Assembly (NCBI RefSeq): GCF_002211365.1
Contig: NZ_LOKZ01000036.1
Span: forward strand, 62,001 to 126,000
Direction of reading: 5' to 3'
Origin: Rhizobium sp. R711
GTDB taxonomy: Bacteria > Pseudomonadota > Alphaproteobacteria > Rhizobiales > Rhizobiaceae
DNA length: 64,000 bases
Below, one piece after another: positions 24,180-31,979 of the stretch; position 1 is the stretch's first letter, and each line of letters opens with the position of its first letter. Made by a program: the position numbers and the translations under genes. Below the pieces are notes generated by a model that saw only the letters and a program-made list of their open reading frames with translations, had not been told where the DNA came from and did no database searches.

Positions 24180-24950
24180 TTAGGAACCGACGGTCTCTAC
24201 TGCAAGCTTGCGGCGGTTGCCATTCTTGACAAAGATGACCTGGCGGCCCTGCCACGGGTATTCGAAATCCTCGTTTTCCCAAACCGTAAGGCCGGTGCGT
24301 TCGATGCGTTCGATCACATCGCCGAGCGTCTTCCACCAAATCGCCTCGTAATCGCCGGGGCCGCGAACCGCTGGGTCAACGATCTCGGCGATGAAGAGGC
24401 CGTCATCCTTCAAAACGCGCGTGACCTCTTTCATGATCTTCTCAAGATCAAAGGCGTGATCGAGCGCGTTGGTGTAGACCATGTCAACCGACTGGTCTGC
24501 ATACTGCAGATCATGGAAGTCGCCCACCACCACGTACTTGTTTCCCTCACCGGGGTTGAGGTCAATGCCGATCGGGAAGTAGCCGAGCTTGATGAATGCC
24601 TCACACTCGGCGCCGGTGCGGGCTCCGAGGCACAACACGTTTCCGCCTGGCTTAAAGCCATTGAGGACTTTCCCAAGGCGTTCTTGCAGCGCTGCGGAGA
24701 ATTGCACGTTGTATTTCGTGAGGTCGAGCTTGCTCAGTTTTGACTTCTGATGCTCGGTATAGGCCTCATAAGTCGGATAGGTGCGCTGCTGGAAGGCTTC
24801 TGAGGCGGACCAATCGAAAGCGGGCTTTGGAGCTGGCGCTGGCTGCGGTGCGGGTGCCGGAGCGGGCTTTGGCGTTGAGGCAACCAACACAGGCTTTGAA
24901 GGCTGCGCCTTTGGCTTCTTGCCCCAGATCAGTTCCTTGAGTGTGCCCAT
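24180..24950 (-). CDS. SAM-dependent methyltransferase with Pro/Ala-rich linker
   Basis: The 256-residue protein has a basic start (GTLKELIWGKKPKAQ), a Pro/Ala linker (about residues 27-44), and a class I methyltransferase domain. The domain shows VLCLGARTGAECEAF for SAM binding, IGIDLNPGEG after strand 2, and DMVYTNALDHAFD as post-motif II. It is oriented against the late genes and ends 40 bases from the acyltransferase stop. AGGAGA precedes the start. Opposite orientation suggests its own promoter and expression in the lysogen, perhaps for surface sugar methylation; the substrate is unknown. Confidence 0.7.
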   Translation of the reverse strand: MGTLKELIWGKKPKAQPSKPVLVASTPKPAPAPAPQPAPAPKPAFDWSASEAFQQRTYPTYEAYTEHQKSKLSKLDLTKYNVQFSAALQERLGKVLNGFKPGGNVLCLGARTGAECEAFIKLGYFPIGIDLNPGEGNKYVVVGDFHDLQYADQSVDMVYTNALDHAFDLEKIMKEVTRVLKDDGLFIAEIVDPAVRGPGDYEAIWWKTLGDVIERIERTGLTVWENEDFEYPWQGRQVIFVKNGNRRKLAVETVGS

Positions 24951-25088
24951 CGTCTTCTCCTAGTTCGCGTACATCGCTAAGCGAGCGTGCCTGTCGCCAC
25001 TCCACGGGCTGTAAAACACAACTTTGCCGCAGGCGCAATCAGCCAGCGCACTTCCGGCCCAACATCATCAACAATCTGGAGCTTTCAA

Positions 25089-25310
25089 ATGAAACTCATT
25101 GCCGAATGGCGACGGGTGCTTTTGCGCGCCTGGTCCATCCGTCTTCTACTTCTTGCCGGTGCGCTTTCCGGCGCCGAATTCGCTCTCCCATACCTCGACG
25201 GATACCTGCCGATACCGCCGCGGCTGTTCGCCGCTCTTTCCGGCTTGACGGTGGCGGCTGCCTTCGTCGCCCGCATCGTTGCCCAAAAGGATTTCGAAAA
25301 TGGCAAGTAG
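25089..25310 (+). CDS. Holin-like small membrane protein
   Basis: The 73-residue protein has two likely membrane segments (SIRLLLLAGALSGAEFALPY and PPRLFAALSGLTVAAAFVA) and a charged tail. It overlaps the endolysin gene by 11 bases. The sequence closely fits a family of rhizobial phage proteins found directly before endolysins. A holin or pinholin role is inferred from size, topology and position. GGAG precedes ATG 25089. Confidence 0.75.
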   Translation: MKLIAEWRRVLLRAWSIRLLLLAGALSGAEFALPYLDGYLPIPPRLFAALSGLTVAAAFVARIVAQKDFENGK

Positions 25311-25773
25311 ACTTAGAAAGGCCAGCTATGGCCTTACCGTCGCCGGCGCGTTGGCTGTCGGCTTCGTCGGCGGCAAGGAAGGTGTCAGCACGAGAGCTTA
25401 TCGCGATGTCGTCGGCGTCCCGACCATCTGCTTCGGAGAGACCCGCGGCGTGAGGATGGGCGACACTGCCACGATGGAAGAATGCAGGACCATGCTCGGT
25501 GATGCGCTTGTCGAGTTCGAAGGTAATATGCGGTCCTGCCTGACCAATCCGGACAAGATCCCCGACAAGCCCTATGTGGCCTTCCTCTCGCTTTCCTACA
25601 ACATCGGCTCTCGCGCCTTCTGTGGCTCGACAGTGGCACGCAAGGCGAATGCTGGCGACATCAGAGGCGCGTGTGATGCCATGCTCTCGTGGAACAAGGC
25701 CGGTGGCCGCGCCATCAAAGGCCTTACGCTTCGCCGCCAGGAAGAACGCAACATGTGTCTGGAGGGCGCGTGA
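25300..25773 (+). CDS. SAR-type endolysin (GH24 lysozyme)
   Basis: The 157-residue lysozyme has the exact catalytic spacing E27-x8-D36-x5-T42 (KEGVSTRAYRDVVGVPTICF). Its N-terminus (GLTVAGALAVGFVGG) is a weakly hydrophobic Gly/Ala-rich segment, typical of a signal-arrest-release anchor that lets the enzyme reach the periplasm by Sec and be released on membrane depolarisation. A Cys follows the active site. It is flanked by the holin-like and spanin genes. Confidence 0.92.
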   Translation: MASRLRKASYGLTVAGALAVGFVGGKEGVSTRAYRDVVGVPTICFGETRGVRMGDTATMEECRTMLGDALVEFEGNMRSCLTNPDKIPDKPYVAFLSLSYNIGSRAFCGSTVARKANAGDIRGACDAMLSWNKAGGRAIKGLTLRRQEERNMCLEGA

Positions 25774-26145
25774 GTGTTCGGCATCCTCGACTATTTCAAG
25801 ATAGGCGCCGGGATCGCGGTCGGCGTCATGGTCTATCACCTCTACGCCTTGTCGATCGGCTATCCCGCCGCGGCGCGGGACGCAAAGGCTGGCATGGTCA
25901 CGAAGTTCGAGCGCGACGTGCTCGCCTCGCAGCTCGCCGAGGAACGCCGTCGCGCCCAAGAGGCGGCTCAGATCAGCGAAGAGTACCGGAAACGCGCTGA
26001 TGCGGCCCAGCGGGCGAACGCTGAAGCTCAAGACAAGCTGGAGAAGGCAATTGCGGAAGACACTGGCACTGATAGCCCCAATTGGAGCGCTGCTGATTTC
26101 CTCTGGCTGTGTGAGCACGGACAGCCGCGCTACTGCAGCCGCTGA
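25774..26145 (+). CDS. Inner-membrane spanin (Rz-like)
   Basis: The 123-residue protein has one N-terminal membrane segment (IGAGIAVGVMVYHLYAL), then a periplasmic coiled coil rich in Glu, Arg and Ala (about residues 45-95, SQLAEERRRAQEAAQ), as in Rz. It starts at GTG 25774 directly after the endolysin stop. It should bridge to the overlapping Rz1-like lipoprotein and fuse the two membranes in the last lysis step. Confidence 0.85.
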   Translation: MFGILDYFKIGAGIAVGVMVYHLYALSIGYPAAARDAKAGMVTKFERDVLASQLAEERRRAQEAAQISEEYRKRADAAQRANAEAQDKLEKAIAEDTGTDSPNWSAADFLWLCEHGQPRYCSR

Positions 26146-26353
26146 GGCGAAGGGCAGGGTGCAGGCGGCCGTGCACCTCCCCGATCTACCGGCCGAGTGC
26201 CGAGCCAAGATGGCACGGGTCTTTCCGAGGCTCACCGAGAAGCCTCGCAATACGCAACTCCGATGGGAGTTCGCTGCTGATGCGGAAGACGGAAAGAATG
26301 ACCGCTGCTCGAATTTTTACGACAGCGTGAAATCCAAGTACGGCGTGAACTGA
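26051..26353 (+). CDS. Outer-membrane lipoprotein spanin (Rz1-like), overlapping Rz
   Basis: In the +2 frame relative to Rz, TTG 26051 follows GGAGAAGG at 26038-26046. It gives a lipoprotein signal peptide RKTLALIAPIGALLISSGC with the lipobox L-I-S-S-G-C. The mature part continues past Rz to 26353. An upstream ATG at 26000 in the same frame would add 17 residues, but the ribosome site favours TTG. At about 100 residues it is longer than lambda Rz1 and has a C-terminal domain with Cys residues (DLPAECRAKMARV, DRCSNFYDSV). Confidence 0.8.
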   Translation: MRKTLALIAPIGALLISSGCVSTDSRATAAAEAKGRVQAAVHLPDLPAECRAKMARVFPRLTEKPRNTQLRWEFAADAEDGKNDRCSNFYDSVKSKYGVN

Positions 26354-26391
26354 AGCAATAGCATTGAATACGCATTTGAAGGGGCGGGGAA

Positions 26392-26739
26392 TTGACACCA
26401 ACGGAAGACGGAATGATGCATCGCGAGCTCGGCATGCTGACGGCGAAAGTCGACATGATACTTGAGGGGGTCCGGCGATCGGAAGAAAAATCTGACGTGA
26501 GCCGTGCCTCCATGCACAGACGCATGGACGAGATCGCGGAGCGTGTCGGCAAGGTTGAGGGCAATGTCGCTGCCGTTCAGGAAGATGTGTCCGAGATGAA
26601 GCCAGTCACCGACGACGTGAAGATGTGGCGACAGCGCGGTATTGGCGCCATTGCTATCGTTGGGATTGGGGCGTCGGCGCTGACCTTCATTGCAACGAAG
26701 TTTGGTGCGGCCCTCTTTGCCTGGGCTTCGAGCCGATAG
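26392..26739 (+). CDS. Small coiled-coil membrane protein (DUF1515-like)
   Basis: The 115-residue protein has a helical coiled-coil half (ELGMLTAKVDMILEGVRRSE, RVGKVEGNVAAVQEDVSEM) and one C-terminal membrane segment (GIGAIAIVGIGASALTFIAT). It resembles rhizobial phage proteins of the DUF1515 type that follow the lysis genes; hemolysin XhlA-like holin accessories have similar shape. The start is TTG 26392 with GGGGCGGGG upstream; ATG 26413 is possible. Confidence 0.65.
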   Translation: MTPTEDGMMHRELGMLTAKVDMILEGVRRSEEKSDVSRASMHRRMDEIAERVGKVEGNVAAVQEDVSEMKPVTDDVKMWRQRGIGAIAIVGIGASALTFIATKFGAALFAWASSR

Positions 26740-26958
26740 ATTTGGCCAAGGACCGTTTCCACGCAGCCCTTGGCCCGGGTCTCTCGACCCCACGTCGCGG
26801 TAGCTCAACCTTTGCTCGACGCGCAGCCACGATGGTCGCTCATGCATAGAAAAGATATTCGTAAAATGTCGTATTTTTTCGCTGATTAGGGATTTCTTAT
26901 AAACAAACCTTGACTCGCCGGATTCAATCATCACCTGATTCGGCCGGAGGTAATGCGT

Positions 26959-27309
26959 ATGTCCGAATATATTGGCGAGCACATCAGCATCAGAGACTGC
27001 ATCGTCTGCGTGGAGAAGCGTAAAGGCATCAACATGCGCCGGCATATGACGCTGGCGGATCTTGCCTACAGCCTGCTCTATCGCTGGCCTGATGATCATC
27101 GCGGCAAGGAATGGGTACGGGCGCAAACGATGTGCCTTGAGGCCATGGAAGGGCATAGAGACCCGGAACAGGCGAGGGCAGCGTTTGTAACTGCGGCGAT
27201 TGCTGCCGAGATGCTGATGGTACAGGAAGAATACATCCAGGTGCGTGGCGAAAAGCGTCCCCCGAAGGGCAGACGCGGACCACGGTCGCCGGATTCAAAG
27301 AGCGTCTGA
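26959..27309 (+). CDS. DUF982 family protein
   Basis: The 116-residue protein fits DUF982, a family frequent in rhizobia: SLLYRWPDDHRGKEWVRAQT, then CLEAMEGHRDPEQARAAFVT. ATG 26959 lies eight bases after GGAGG; ATG 26953 is too close to it. The tail is basic (KRPPKGRRGPRSP). Its function is unknown. It stands alone after an AT-rich spacer that may hold its promoter and converges with a zinc-ribbon gene. Confidence 0.75.
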   Translation: MSEYIGEHISIRDCIVCVEKRKGINMRRHMTLADLAYSLLYRWPDDHRGKEWVRAQTMCLEAMEGHRDPEQARAAFVTAAIAAEMLMVQEEYIQVRGEKRPPKGRRGPRSPDSKSV

Positions 27310-27540
27310 GTCCTTCTCCACACTCCCGAACATCAGTTCGCCGCCCTTGGCTCCGCACGTCTTGCATTTTAGCCGAGGTTGGATTTCGTCGATATAGGCA
27401 TGTTCAAACCGTGCCGGCAGGCTGTTCCGATCGAACTGGCGTTCCGCTTCGCAGGCATGGCATTTCACGACGATGTCCACGTGATTCGGGACATAGTGAA
27501 TGCAGCCAGGCTTCCAGTTTGGTGTTTGAATGAATCGCAT
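27295..27540 (-). CDS. Small zinc-ribbon-like protein
   Basis: The 81-residue protein contains CHAC and, about 35 residues later, CKTC, a four-Cys zinc-ribbon arrangement. The start at 27540 (MRFIQTPNWKPG) has AGGAG seven bases upstream; longer in-frame starts lack one. The gene overlaps the end of the DUF982 gene by 15 bases on the other strand. I do not recognise the family. Small zinc ribbons in prophages often bind nucleic acid. Confidence 0.6.
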   Translation of the reverse strand: MRFIQTPNWKPGCIHYVPNHVDIVVKCHACEAERQFDRNSLPARFEHAYIDEIQPRLKCKTCGAKGGELMFGSVEKDSDAL

Positions 27541-27645
27541 GCCGTGTCTCCTCATAAGGATCGACCGCCGCATGTCGATTGTCATTTGCTGGTGTGCCTT
27601 GACGGCTTTCATATGATGCGCGTGACGTCGTCCGTCAACACATCG

Positions 27646-27876
27646 CTATTTTGGTTGCCTTGATTGGATGATGCGCCGCTTCAGGCGCTCAAGGTCGGCG
27701 ACAATGTCGACTAGCTCAGTATCGCTGGGATCTACGTCCTCACTTGAAAACGTGCCTTCGAGGCGCGCGTTGATCTCGGCAGTCATCGACCGATCGTTTG
27801 CGCGCGCAGCTGCGAACACCCGCCGCTTCAGCTCTTCAGGTATTCGTAACCTAAAAAATAAGTCGTCTCTGGCCAT
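27646..27876 (-). CDS. Arc-family ribbon-helix-helix DNA-binding protein
   Basis: The 76-residue protein matches Arc: MARDDLFFRLRIPEELKRR (beta strand plus helix A) and then AARANDRSMTAEINARLEG (helix B with the Arc N-x-R-S-M-x-x-E-I pattern). Such proteins bind DNA as dimers of dimers and repress phage promoters. An array of TGCCAC-type repeats lies directly upstream at 27895-27930 and is a likely operator. A longer start at 27930 would translate through that array and lacks an SD. Confidence 0.85.
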   Translation of the reverse strand: MARDDLFFRLRIPEELKRRVFAAARANDRSMTAEINARLEGTFSSEDVDPSDTELVDIVADLERLKRRIIQSRQPK

Positions 27877-27894
27877 GCCCCACGGATGACACAA

Positions 27895-27930
27895 GTGGCA
27901 ATTGACCGATATGCCACACCGATGCCACAC
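27895..27930 (-). promoter_or_regulatory. Candidate operator of the Arc-like repressor
   Basis: ATGCCACAC occurs at 27911-27919 and again at 27922-27930, one helical turn (11 bases) apart. An inverted half-site GTGGCA lies at 27895-27900. All are just upstream of the Arc-like start. Ribbon-helix-helix repressors bind such tandem half-sites, so autoregulation is inferred. Confidence 0.5.
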
Positions 27931-28083
27931 ATAGTTTTATGCATATCCGAGGTTGAGCGTAGTTAATGATCCGCTGTCGTCTCGCGATAGTGCCGGGGGC
28001 GAATAAGAACGAAGATGGCCGGGTTAGCGTCGCCCTGGCTCGGCCGCTTCGAGTGGTGGATATAAGCTAAGGAAACTGATGAA

Positions 28084-28464
28084 ATGGGAAGCGATGCATA
28101 CCGCGACGGCTGCGCCGGCGCGACGGATTCTCCATGTCTCGCGCGTCGAGGCGTCCTCAGCGGAATAGCCGCGCTGGCAAGTATCGGAATAGCGCGGCCT
28201 GTCTTTGGCCCTCACGATGAGACGGTCAGATATCTGCGACGGGAGTTTCTGGGGGAAGCTGACCGGATGTCTGTGGCCGAGGGGAAGGATAGGGAATTGG
28301 CCTTCGCCCGCTTGGCAAAGCTAGCCAATGCTCTCACGGTGATCCCGGCAGAAGGGGAGGATGCACGGCGGGCGAAAGCGGATGTTGCCGGCTGGTCGAT
28401 TGATGACGGAGGCTGGACGATACGCTTGCCTAGCGACATAATTTCTGCTTTGGAGGCGAACTGA
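28084..28464 (+). CDS. Hypothetical protein with twin-arginine-like N-terminus
   Basis: The 126-residue protein begins with about 20 polar residues, then LARRGVLSGIAALASIGIAR, which resembles a twin-arginine signal. The remainder is charged and helical (YLRREFLGEADRMSVAEGKD). I do not recognise it. AAGGA lies ten bases before ATG 28084. An overlapping 29-codon frame at 28079 is better spaced to that site, so the reading frame in use is not certain. Confidence 0.45.
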   Translation: MGSDAYRDGCAGATDSPCLARRGVLSGIAALASIGIARPVFGPHDETVRYLRREFLGEADRMSVAEGKDRELAFARLAKLANALTVIPAEGEDARRAKADVAGWSIDDGGWTIRLPSDIISALEAN

Positions 28465-28579
28465 CAACCTGATACGACGGGGCGCCATCCGCACAGCTTC
28501 CGCACAGTTTCGCGGAACAAGTCTGGAACAAACGTAGAAATCTTTGAACAAGAAACACCGGAAATGCGGGCTTTCGAGA

Positions 28580-28605
28580 GCCCCACGTCGTTCGGGACGT
28601 GGGGC
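28580..28605. repeat. Perfect inverted repeat, 10-bp arms
   Basis: GCCCCACGTC (28580-28589) and GACGTGGGGC (28596-28605) form a perfect 10-bp stem with loop GTTCGG. There is no T run on either strand, so it is not a standard terminator. Its right arm is part of a 16-base direct repeat also found at 29214-29229. Confidence 0.7.
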
Positions 28606-28609
28606 GCTA
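28594..28609. repeat. 16-base direct repeat, copy 1
   Basis: GGGACGTGGGGCGCTA occurs here and, without change, at 29214-29229. The two copies bracket the minus-strand membrane protein gene and lie just at or after the stop codons of two neighbouring genes. Confidence 0.75.
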
Positions 28610-28615
28610 GTGCTA

Positions 28616-29137
28616 TCAGATAGCCGACGAGAGCGCGCTCCAAGCTTTGTACATACCAAGCAGCACAGCACCGTATGAAAGACAAACACAGGTGACACAC
28701 AGCTGAAGCGCTGAGTTTCCGCGTCTCCTCGCTGGTGCAGCTTCAGGAAGATCATCAACGAAAGGCTTCTGCCACTGATAGCGGACAAGGGCATGGTCGT
28801 CGTAGAAAAACCTTTGCGCCAGGTATGCCAAACCTGAAGCTAGCCCAGAAAGGACGGCCCCGATCGCGAAGATGAACGCGGGGGCGAAAAGCGAAGTTCT
28901 AACCACGTTGGCGCTTTCAGTTTCGCTGCTAAAGGTTGCGCCTAGAAATGCCATCATGGCGATCGCGGCGCCCCCGTTGACAAGGGCCGCTGTCCTTATT
29001 GCCTCCAAACCGAAGCTAACGGTCGACTCCATGAAGCGACCTCCCTCTGCCCGATGCTCTGCGTGGGCAGCCAGAGCTTGCTCTCGGTCAAGCTTCCATT
29101 GGGTAAATTCCCTGGAGTCGTTCTCAGAGTAGTCCAT
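28616..29137 (-). CDS. Small multi-pass membrane protein
   Basis: The 173-residue protein has a charged cytoplasmic start (MDYSENDSREFTQWKLDREQ) and probably three membrane segments (ALVNGGAAIAMMAFLGATF, APAFIFAIGAVLSGLASGLA, LQLCVTCVCLSYGAVLLGMY). GGAAAGGG precedes ATG 29137; a GTG at 29152 would overlap that site. No family is recognised. It is flanked by 16-base direct repeats and lies downstream of the HEPN gene on the same strand, so an exclusion or effector role is possible but unproven. Confidence 0.65.
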   Translation of the reverse strand: MDYSENDSREFTQWKLDREQALAAHAEHRAEGGRFMESTVSFGLEAIRTAALVNGGAAIAMMAFLGATFSSETESANVVRTSLFAPAFIFAIGAVLSGLASGLAYLAQRFFYDDHALVRYQWQKPFVDDLPEAAPARRRGNSALQLCVTCVCLSYGAVLLGMYKAWSALSSAI

Positions 29138-29213
29138 ATAGCCCTTTCCCACGAATCGTCGCGCGCCACCGGCAACACTTTATCGCATGGAAAGAACCGG
29201 GAAAACGGCGCCA

Positions 29214-29229
29214 GGGACGTGGGGCGCTA
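29214..29229. repeat. 16-base direct repeat, copy 2
   Basis: This is identical to 28594-28609 and overlaps the stop codon of the next minus-strand gene. It is not paired into an inverted repeat here, unlike copy 1. Confidence 0.75.
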
Positions 29230-29478
29230 ATAGCGCTCGCCGCGACCGTTGACGGCCTCATCGAGCTCAACAGCGCTCAATCCCACTGCTGCCCGATAAA
29301 GATTCAGAGCCTCCTCCTCAGTATAGAGGATTCTGCAGACGCGACCTGTGTCATCCAGCACAGTCACCGAGACATATTCCCCTTCGCGGGACGCGCAGGA
29401 CGATGCAGAATGAGGATCTGACTTGAAATCCGTGGTCCAGCCGCGGTCGCGTTGCGGTCCTTTATGTTGAATAATCAT
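29227..29478 (-). CDS. Small hypothetical protein downstream of the HEPN gene
   Basis: The 83-residue protein has a polar N-terminal half and an acidic helical C-terminal half (TEEEALNLYRAAVGLSAVEL). It starts 21 bases after the HEPN gene stop on the same strand, so the two are probably co-transcribed. I recognise no family. Its size and linkage would suit an antitoxin or accessory for the HEPN protein, but that is inference only. Confidence 0.5.
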   Translation of the reverse strand: MIIQHKGPQRDRGWTTDFKSDPHSASSCASREGEYVSVTVLDDTGRVCRILYTEEEALNLYRAAVGLSAVELDEAVNGRGERY

Positions 29479-29499
29479 GGTAGATGCTCGCCGATACCA

Positions 29500-30432
29500 T
29501 CATTCTGCGAAGTTTGGCTTTTCGATCGGCCCATAAACTTTCTCGAAAAGGCTCGTGTTCAACGCATTGAACATCTGTTCACAAAAACACTCGATGAATG
29601 CCAGGTGAGCCGTTTTGATTTCAAGCGGTTCACCTTCGGTGAAAACGAAGATGTTCGTAGGGATGTCTGATGTCAAAAGCTGGAGCCGTTCAGATACAGT
29701 TCCTACCCCGTGAACAATAAGATTTCTCGCTTCCCCTATCGCTTCGATGGTTCTTACCCAATCATCGATATCGCTCTTTTTGAAGAAGCTTGGTCTCTTC
29801 AGGCCCGTAGACCGGAAGAAAGCAGCAAATACGTTATGCAGTCCGTCGTATAGCCGCTTTCGTTGCCAATTGGCGAGCCGCTGAGCCCATGCGGTCTCCC
29901 AAGCCTCCGCCGCGGCGCGACTATCACTCCGCTGCCGATAAAGCTGACGAAGTTCTTTGAATTCGTCCCCCTTAAGAATGATGGAAGGGTCGCCGTTGAG
30001 AAAGATTAGGTAGAGCTCAAATATGATCTCCTCTAGCAAGCCATATAGGTCGGTAAGCGCGAAGGCGGATAAGGGTGGTATTGAAAGCTCATAGTTCCTC
30101 GCCGTGTCTGCAGCCGACCAGGTCTCTAAGACGACAAACTCTGCTTCGCCTTTCGGTGCTCGGACGGTCTTTGTTTCCAGCGCCATTTTCGGATTGGAGC
30201 GGTATCTGTCTCTAGCGACATGCATAGCATTTATTGTGATCGCCCATCGCAGATAAACGTCCTTCACATCTTGGCGCCATTCGGGGATTTTTCGAGTGGC
30301 ATCGGCTATCCAGCCCGGCGTTTTCTCGCCTTTTTCCAAGATGATGTCGAATGATCTATCTGCCTTCCGCCCAACCCAATCTTGGTGCGGGTGCTTCTTA
30401 AATCCTGCTCTTCGCCTTAGGCTCTCGCTCAT
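29500..30432 (-). CDS. HEPN-domain protein, candidate abortive-infection ribonuclease
   Basis: The 310-residue protein is alpha-helical and carries AIGEARNLIVHGVG, that is R236-N237-x3-H241, the R-x4-6-H active-site motif of HEPN RNases. A long helical N-terminal region has no other recognised domain; LTDLYGLLEEIIFELYLIFL is notable near residues 127-146. HEPN proteins commonly act in toxin-antitoxin and phage-defence systems by cleaving RNA. Its place next to the integrase is a usual site for prophage-borne defence genes. GGGAGG lies upstream of ATG 30432. The HEPN assignment rests on one motif plus helical character. Confidence 0.6.
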   Translation of the reverse strand: MSESLRRRAGFKKHPHQDWVGRKADRSFDIILEKGEKTPGWIADATRKIPEWRQDVKDVYLRWAITINAMHVARDRYRSNPKMALETKTVRAPKGEAEFVVLETWSAADTARNYELSIPPLSAFALTDLYGLLEEIIFELYLIFLNGDPSIILKGDEFKELRQLYRQRSDSRAAAEAWETAWAQRLANWQRKRLYDGLHNVFAAFFRSTGLKRPSFFKKSDIDDWVRTIEAIGEARNLIVHGVGTVSERLQLLTSDIPTNIFVFTEGEPLEIKTAHLAFIECFCEQMFNALNTSLFEKVYGPIEKPNFAE

Positions 30433-30508
30433 TTCATTGCCTCCCGATGAACCTCACCGGTAGACATGCCGAGTAAATTTCCACTTAACTCCCGTTGCTC
30501 AGTTTATT

Positions 30509-31852
30509 TTACCCGTCTCTCCACTGAAGCTTAATTGATTCCAACAGCGTCTGGCGCCGCTTCATCTCCGAGCCGTCGCCGTAGACCGGCCGGCCAAACT
30601 CGTGCCCCATCAAGTCAGCTTGCATCCGATCGGAGACGCCGGCGTTCTCTATGCGATCCTGAAACGTGTGGCGGAACGAATAGAGCGTGTGCTTGCCGCC
30701 TTCCGGCCGCAGGCCTTCTTTCTTCATCATCTTATTGATGAGGGCGGATGCGACATCGGCCTTGTCCTGGTATCGCGGAAAACCTTCCGGGTATTGTTTG
30801 GCAGCCCATAGGGCTATACCGACAAGCGGAATGCGGCGGATTGAGTAATCGGTCTTCTGCCGGCGATCGGTGCGCTCTGCGACCTCGACATGCGGAACCT
30901 CATCGTTGATGCGGATATCCTGAGGCCGAAGATTGCAGACTTCGCCAAGCCGCATGCCAGTCTCGATCATGATGTAGACGATGCAGCGTGCGTCGAGGTT
31001 CATGGTTTCCAGCGCGCCCTTGGCAAGGATCTTCTTCTGAACCCAATCGGTCGAGAAGGGGTGGCGCTTGTCGAGCTTGTTGGCGTTGGTTTCCTTGATC
31101 CGGATCTTCGTCCACGGTTCCTTGTAATTTGTCTGCAGTGCGTCGTCGATAACCGTCAGCATACCGAGCATGTCGCTGAAGCTGCGGTTTGCCGTGTAGG
31201 CCTTCAGGTTTTCGTCCTTGACCTTCTGCGTCCACCAGCTGCGATAGCGCAGCGTGTCAGCGCGTACGATCCTGCCAAGCTCGGTATGCTCGCCAAGCTG
31301 TTCCTTCGCGTAGGCGATCGCCCGCATGCGCGAGTTCTTGTGCTTGCGCGTCTGGTCCGGCGACATGCCGGTCAGGCCGGCTTCGTTGTGTTCCTCGTAA
31401 AGCTTCCAGACATCGTCGAGGGTAGGGGCTGGATCGGCGGCGGTGCCCATGACGGCATCCACGATCGTCTCCGACTTTTCGAAAGCGCCTTCGGCAACCG
31501 AGATCCGGCGTTCGAATTCCTTGAGATCAACCTCGCCGACATCGACGGCGGGCTTGTAGGTGAAGCCAAGGGACTGTGCGGCCTTCAGCGCTGCCTCATA
31601 GCGCGCGACAGATGATTCTTTGCCCTCGCCATGCAAGAGGGCTTTCCACAACGTCTCGATCGCCTGGTGGACGCTTTCGGCGCGGCCAAGCGCTTCCTTG
31701 TGGTTCTTCGTCTTCAGCGACTGCTTGACGTGGATTCGGCCGTCCAGCGGAACAACCTCGATCGGCACGCGGCGATAGTAGCGATAGATGCCGCTGGTCG
31801 GATCTTTGACCACGTATCGGGAAATGTCGTCGTGAGCCATGAGGTCGGGCAT
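30509..31852 (-). CDS. Phage integrase (tyrosine recombinase)
   Basis: The 447-residue protein has an N-terminal arm-binding part, a SAM-like core-binding part and the catalytic domain. Catalytic positions are visible as ETGMRLGEVCNLRP (Arg I), LYSFRHTFQDRI (box with Arg II, with Tyr in place of the usual His), LMGHEFG (His/Trp III position) and PVYGDGS (nucleophile Tyr). It catalyses integration and excision at the tRNA-Asn gene 170 bases away. The start is uncertain: 31852 and 31840 begin MPDLMAHDDISRYVV, while an open frame extends to 31987. Confidence 0.9.
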   Translation of the reverse strand: MPDLMAHDDISRYVVKDPTSGIYRYYRRVPIEVVPLDGRIHVKQSLKTKNHKEALGRAESVHQAIETLWKALLHGEGKESSVARYEAALKAAQSLGFTYKPAVDVGEVDLKEFERRISVAEGAFEKSETIVDAVMGTAADPAPTLDDVWKLYEEHNEAGLTGMSPDQTRKHKNSRMRAIAYAKEQLGEHTELGRIVRADTLRYRSWWTQKVKDENLKAYTANRSFSDMLGMLTVIDDALQTNYKEPWTKIRIKETNANKLDKRHPFSTDWVQKKILAKGALETMNLDARCIVYIMIETGMRLGEVCNLRPQDIRINDEVPHVEVAERTDRRQKTDYSIRRIPLVGIALWAAKQYPEGFPRYQDKADVASALINKMMKKEGLRPEGGKHTLYSFRHTFQDRIENAGVSDRMQADLMGHEFGRPVYGDGSEMKRRQTLLESIKLQWRDG

Positions 31853-31979
31853 CCTGTTGGCTTGGGAGTGCAATGTATGCCTGAATGTATCCCAAAATGT
31901 ACCCGAAATCGCAAGGGGCTTGCGCGGCAAGCCATAAATCGAGCGCGAAGATAAGGCGCTAAACCGTTGCAAACGCTGG

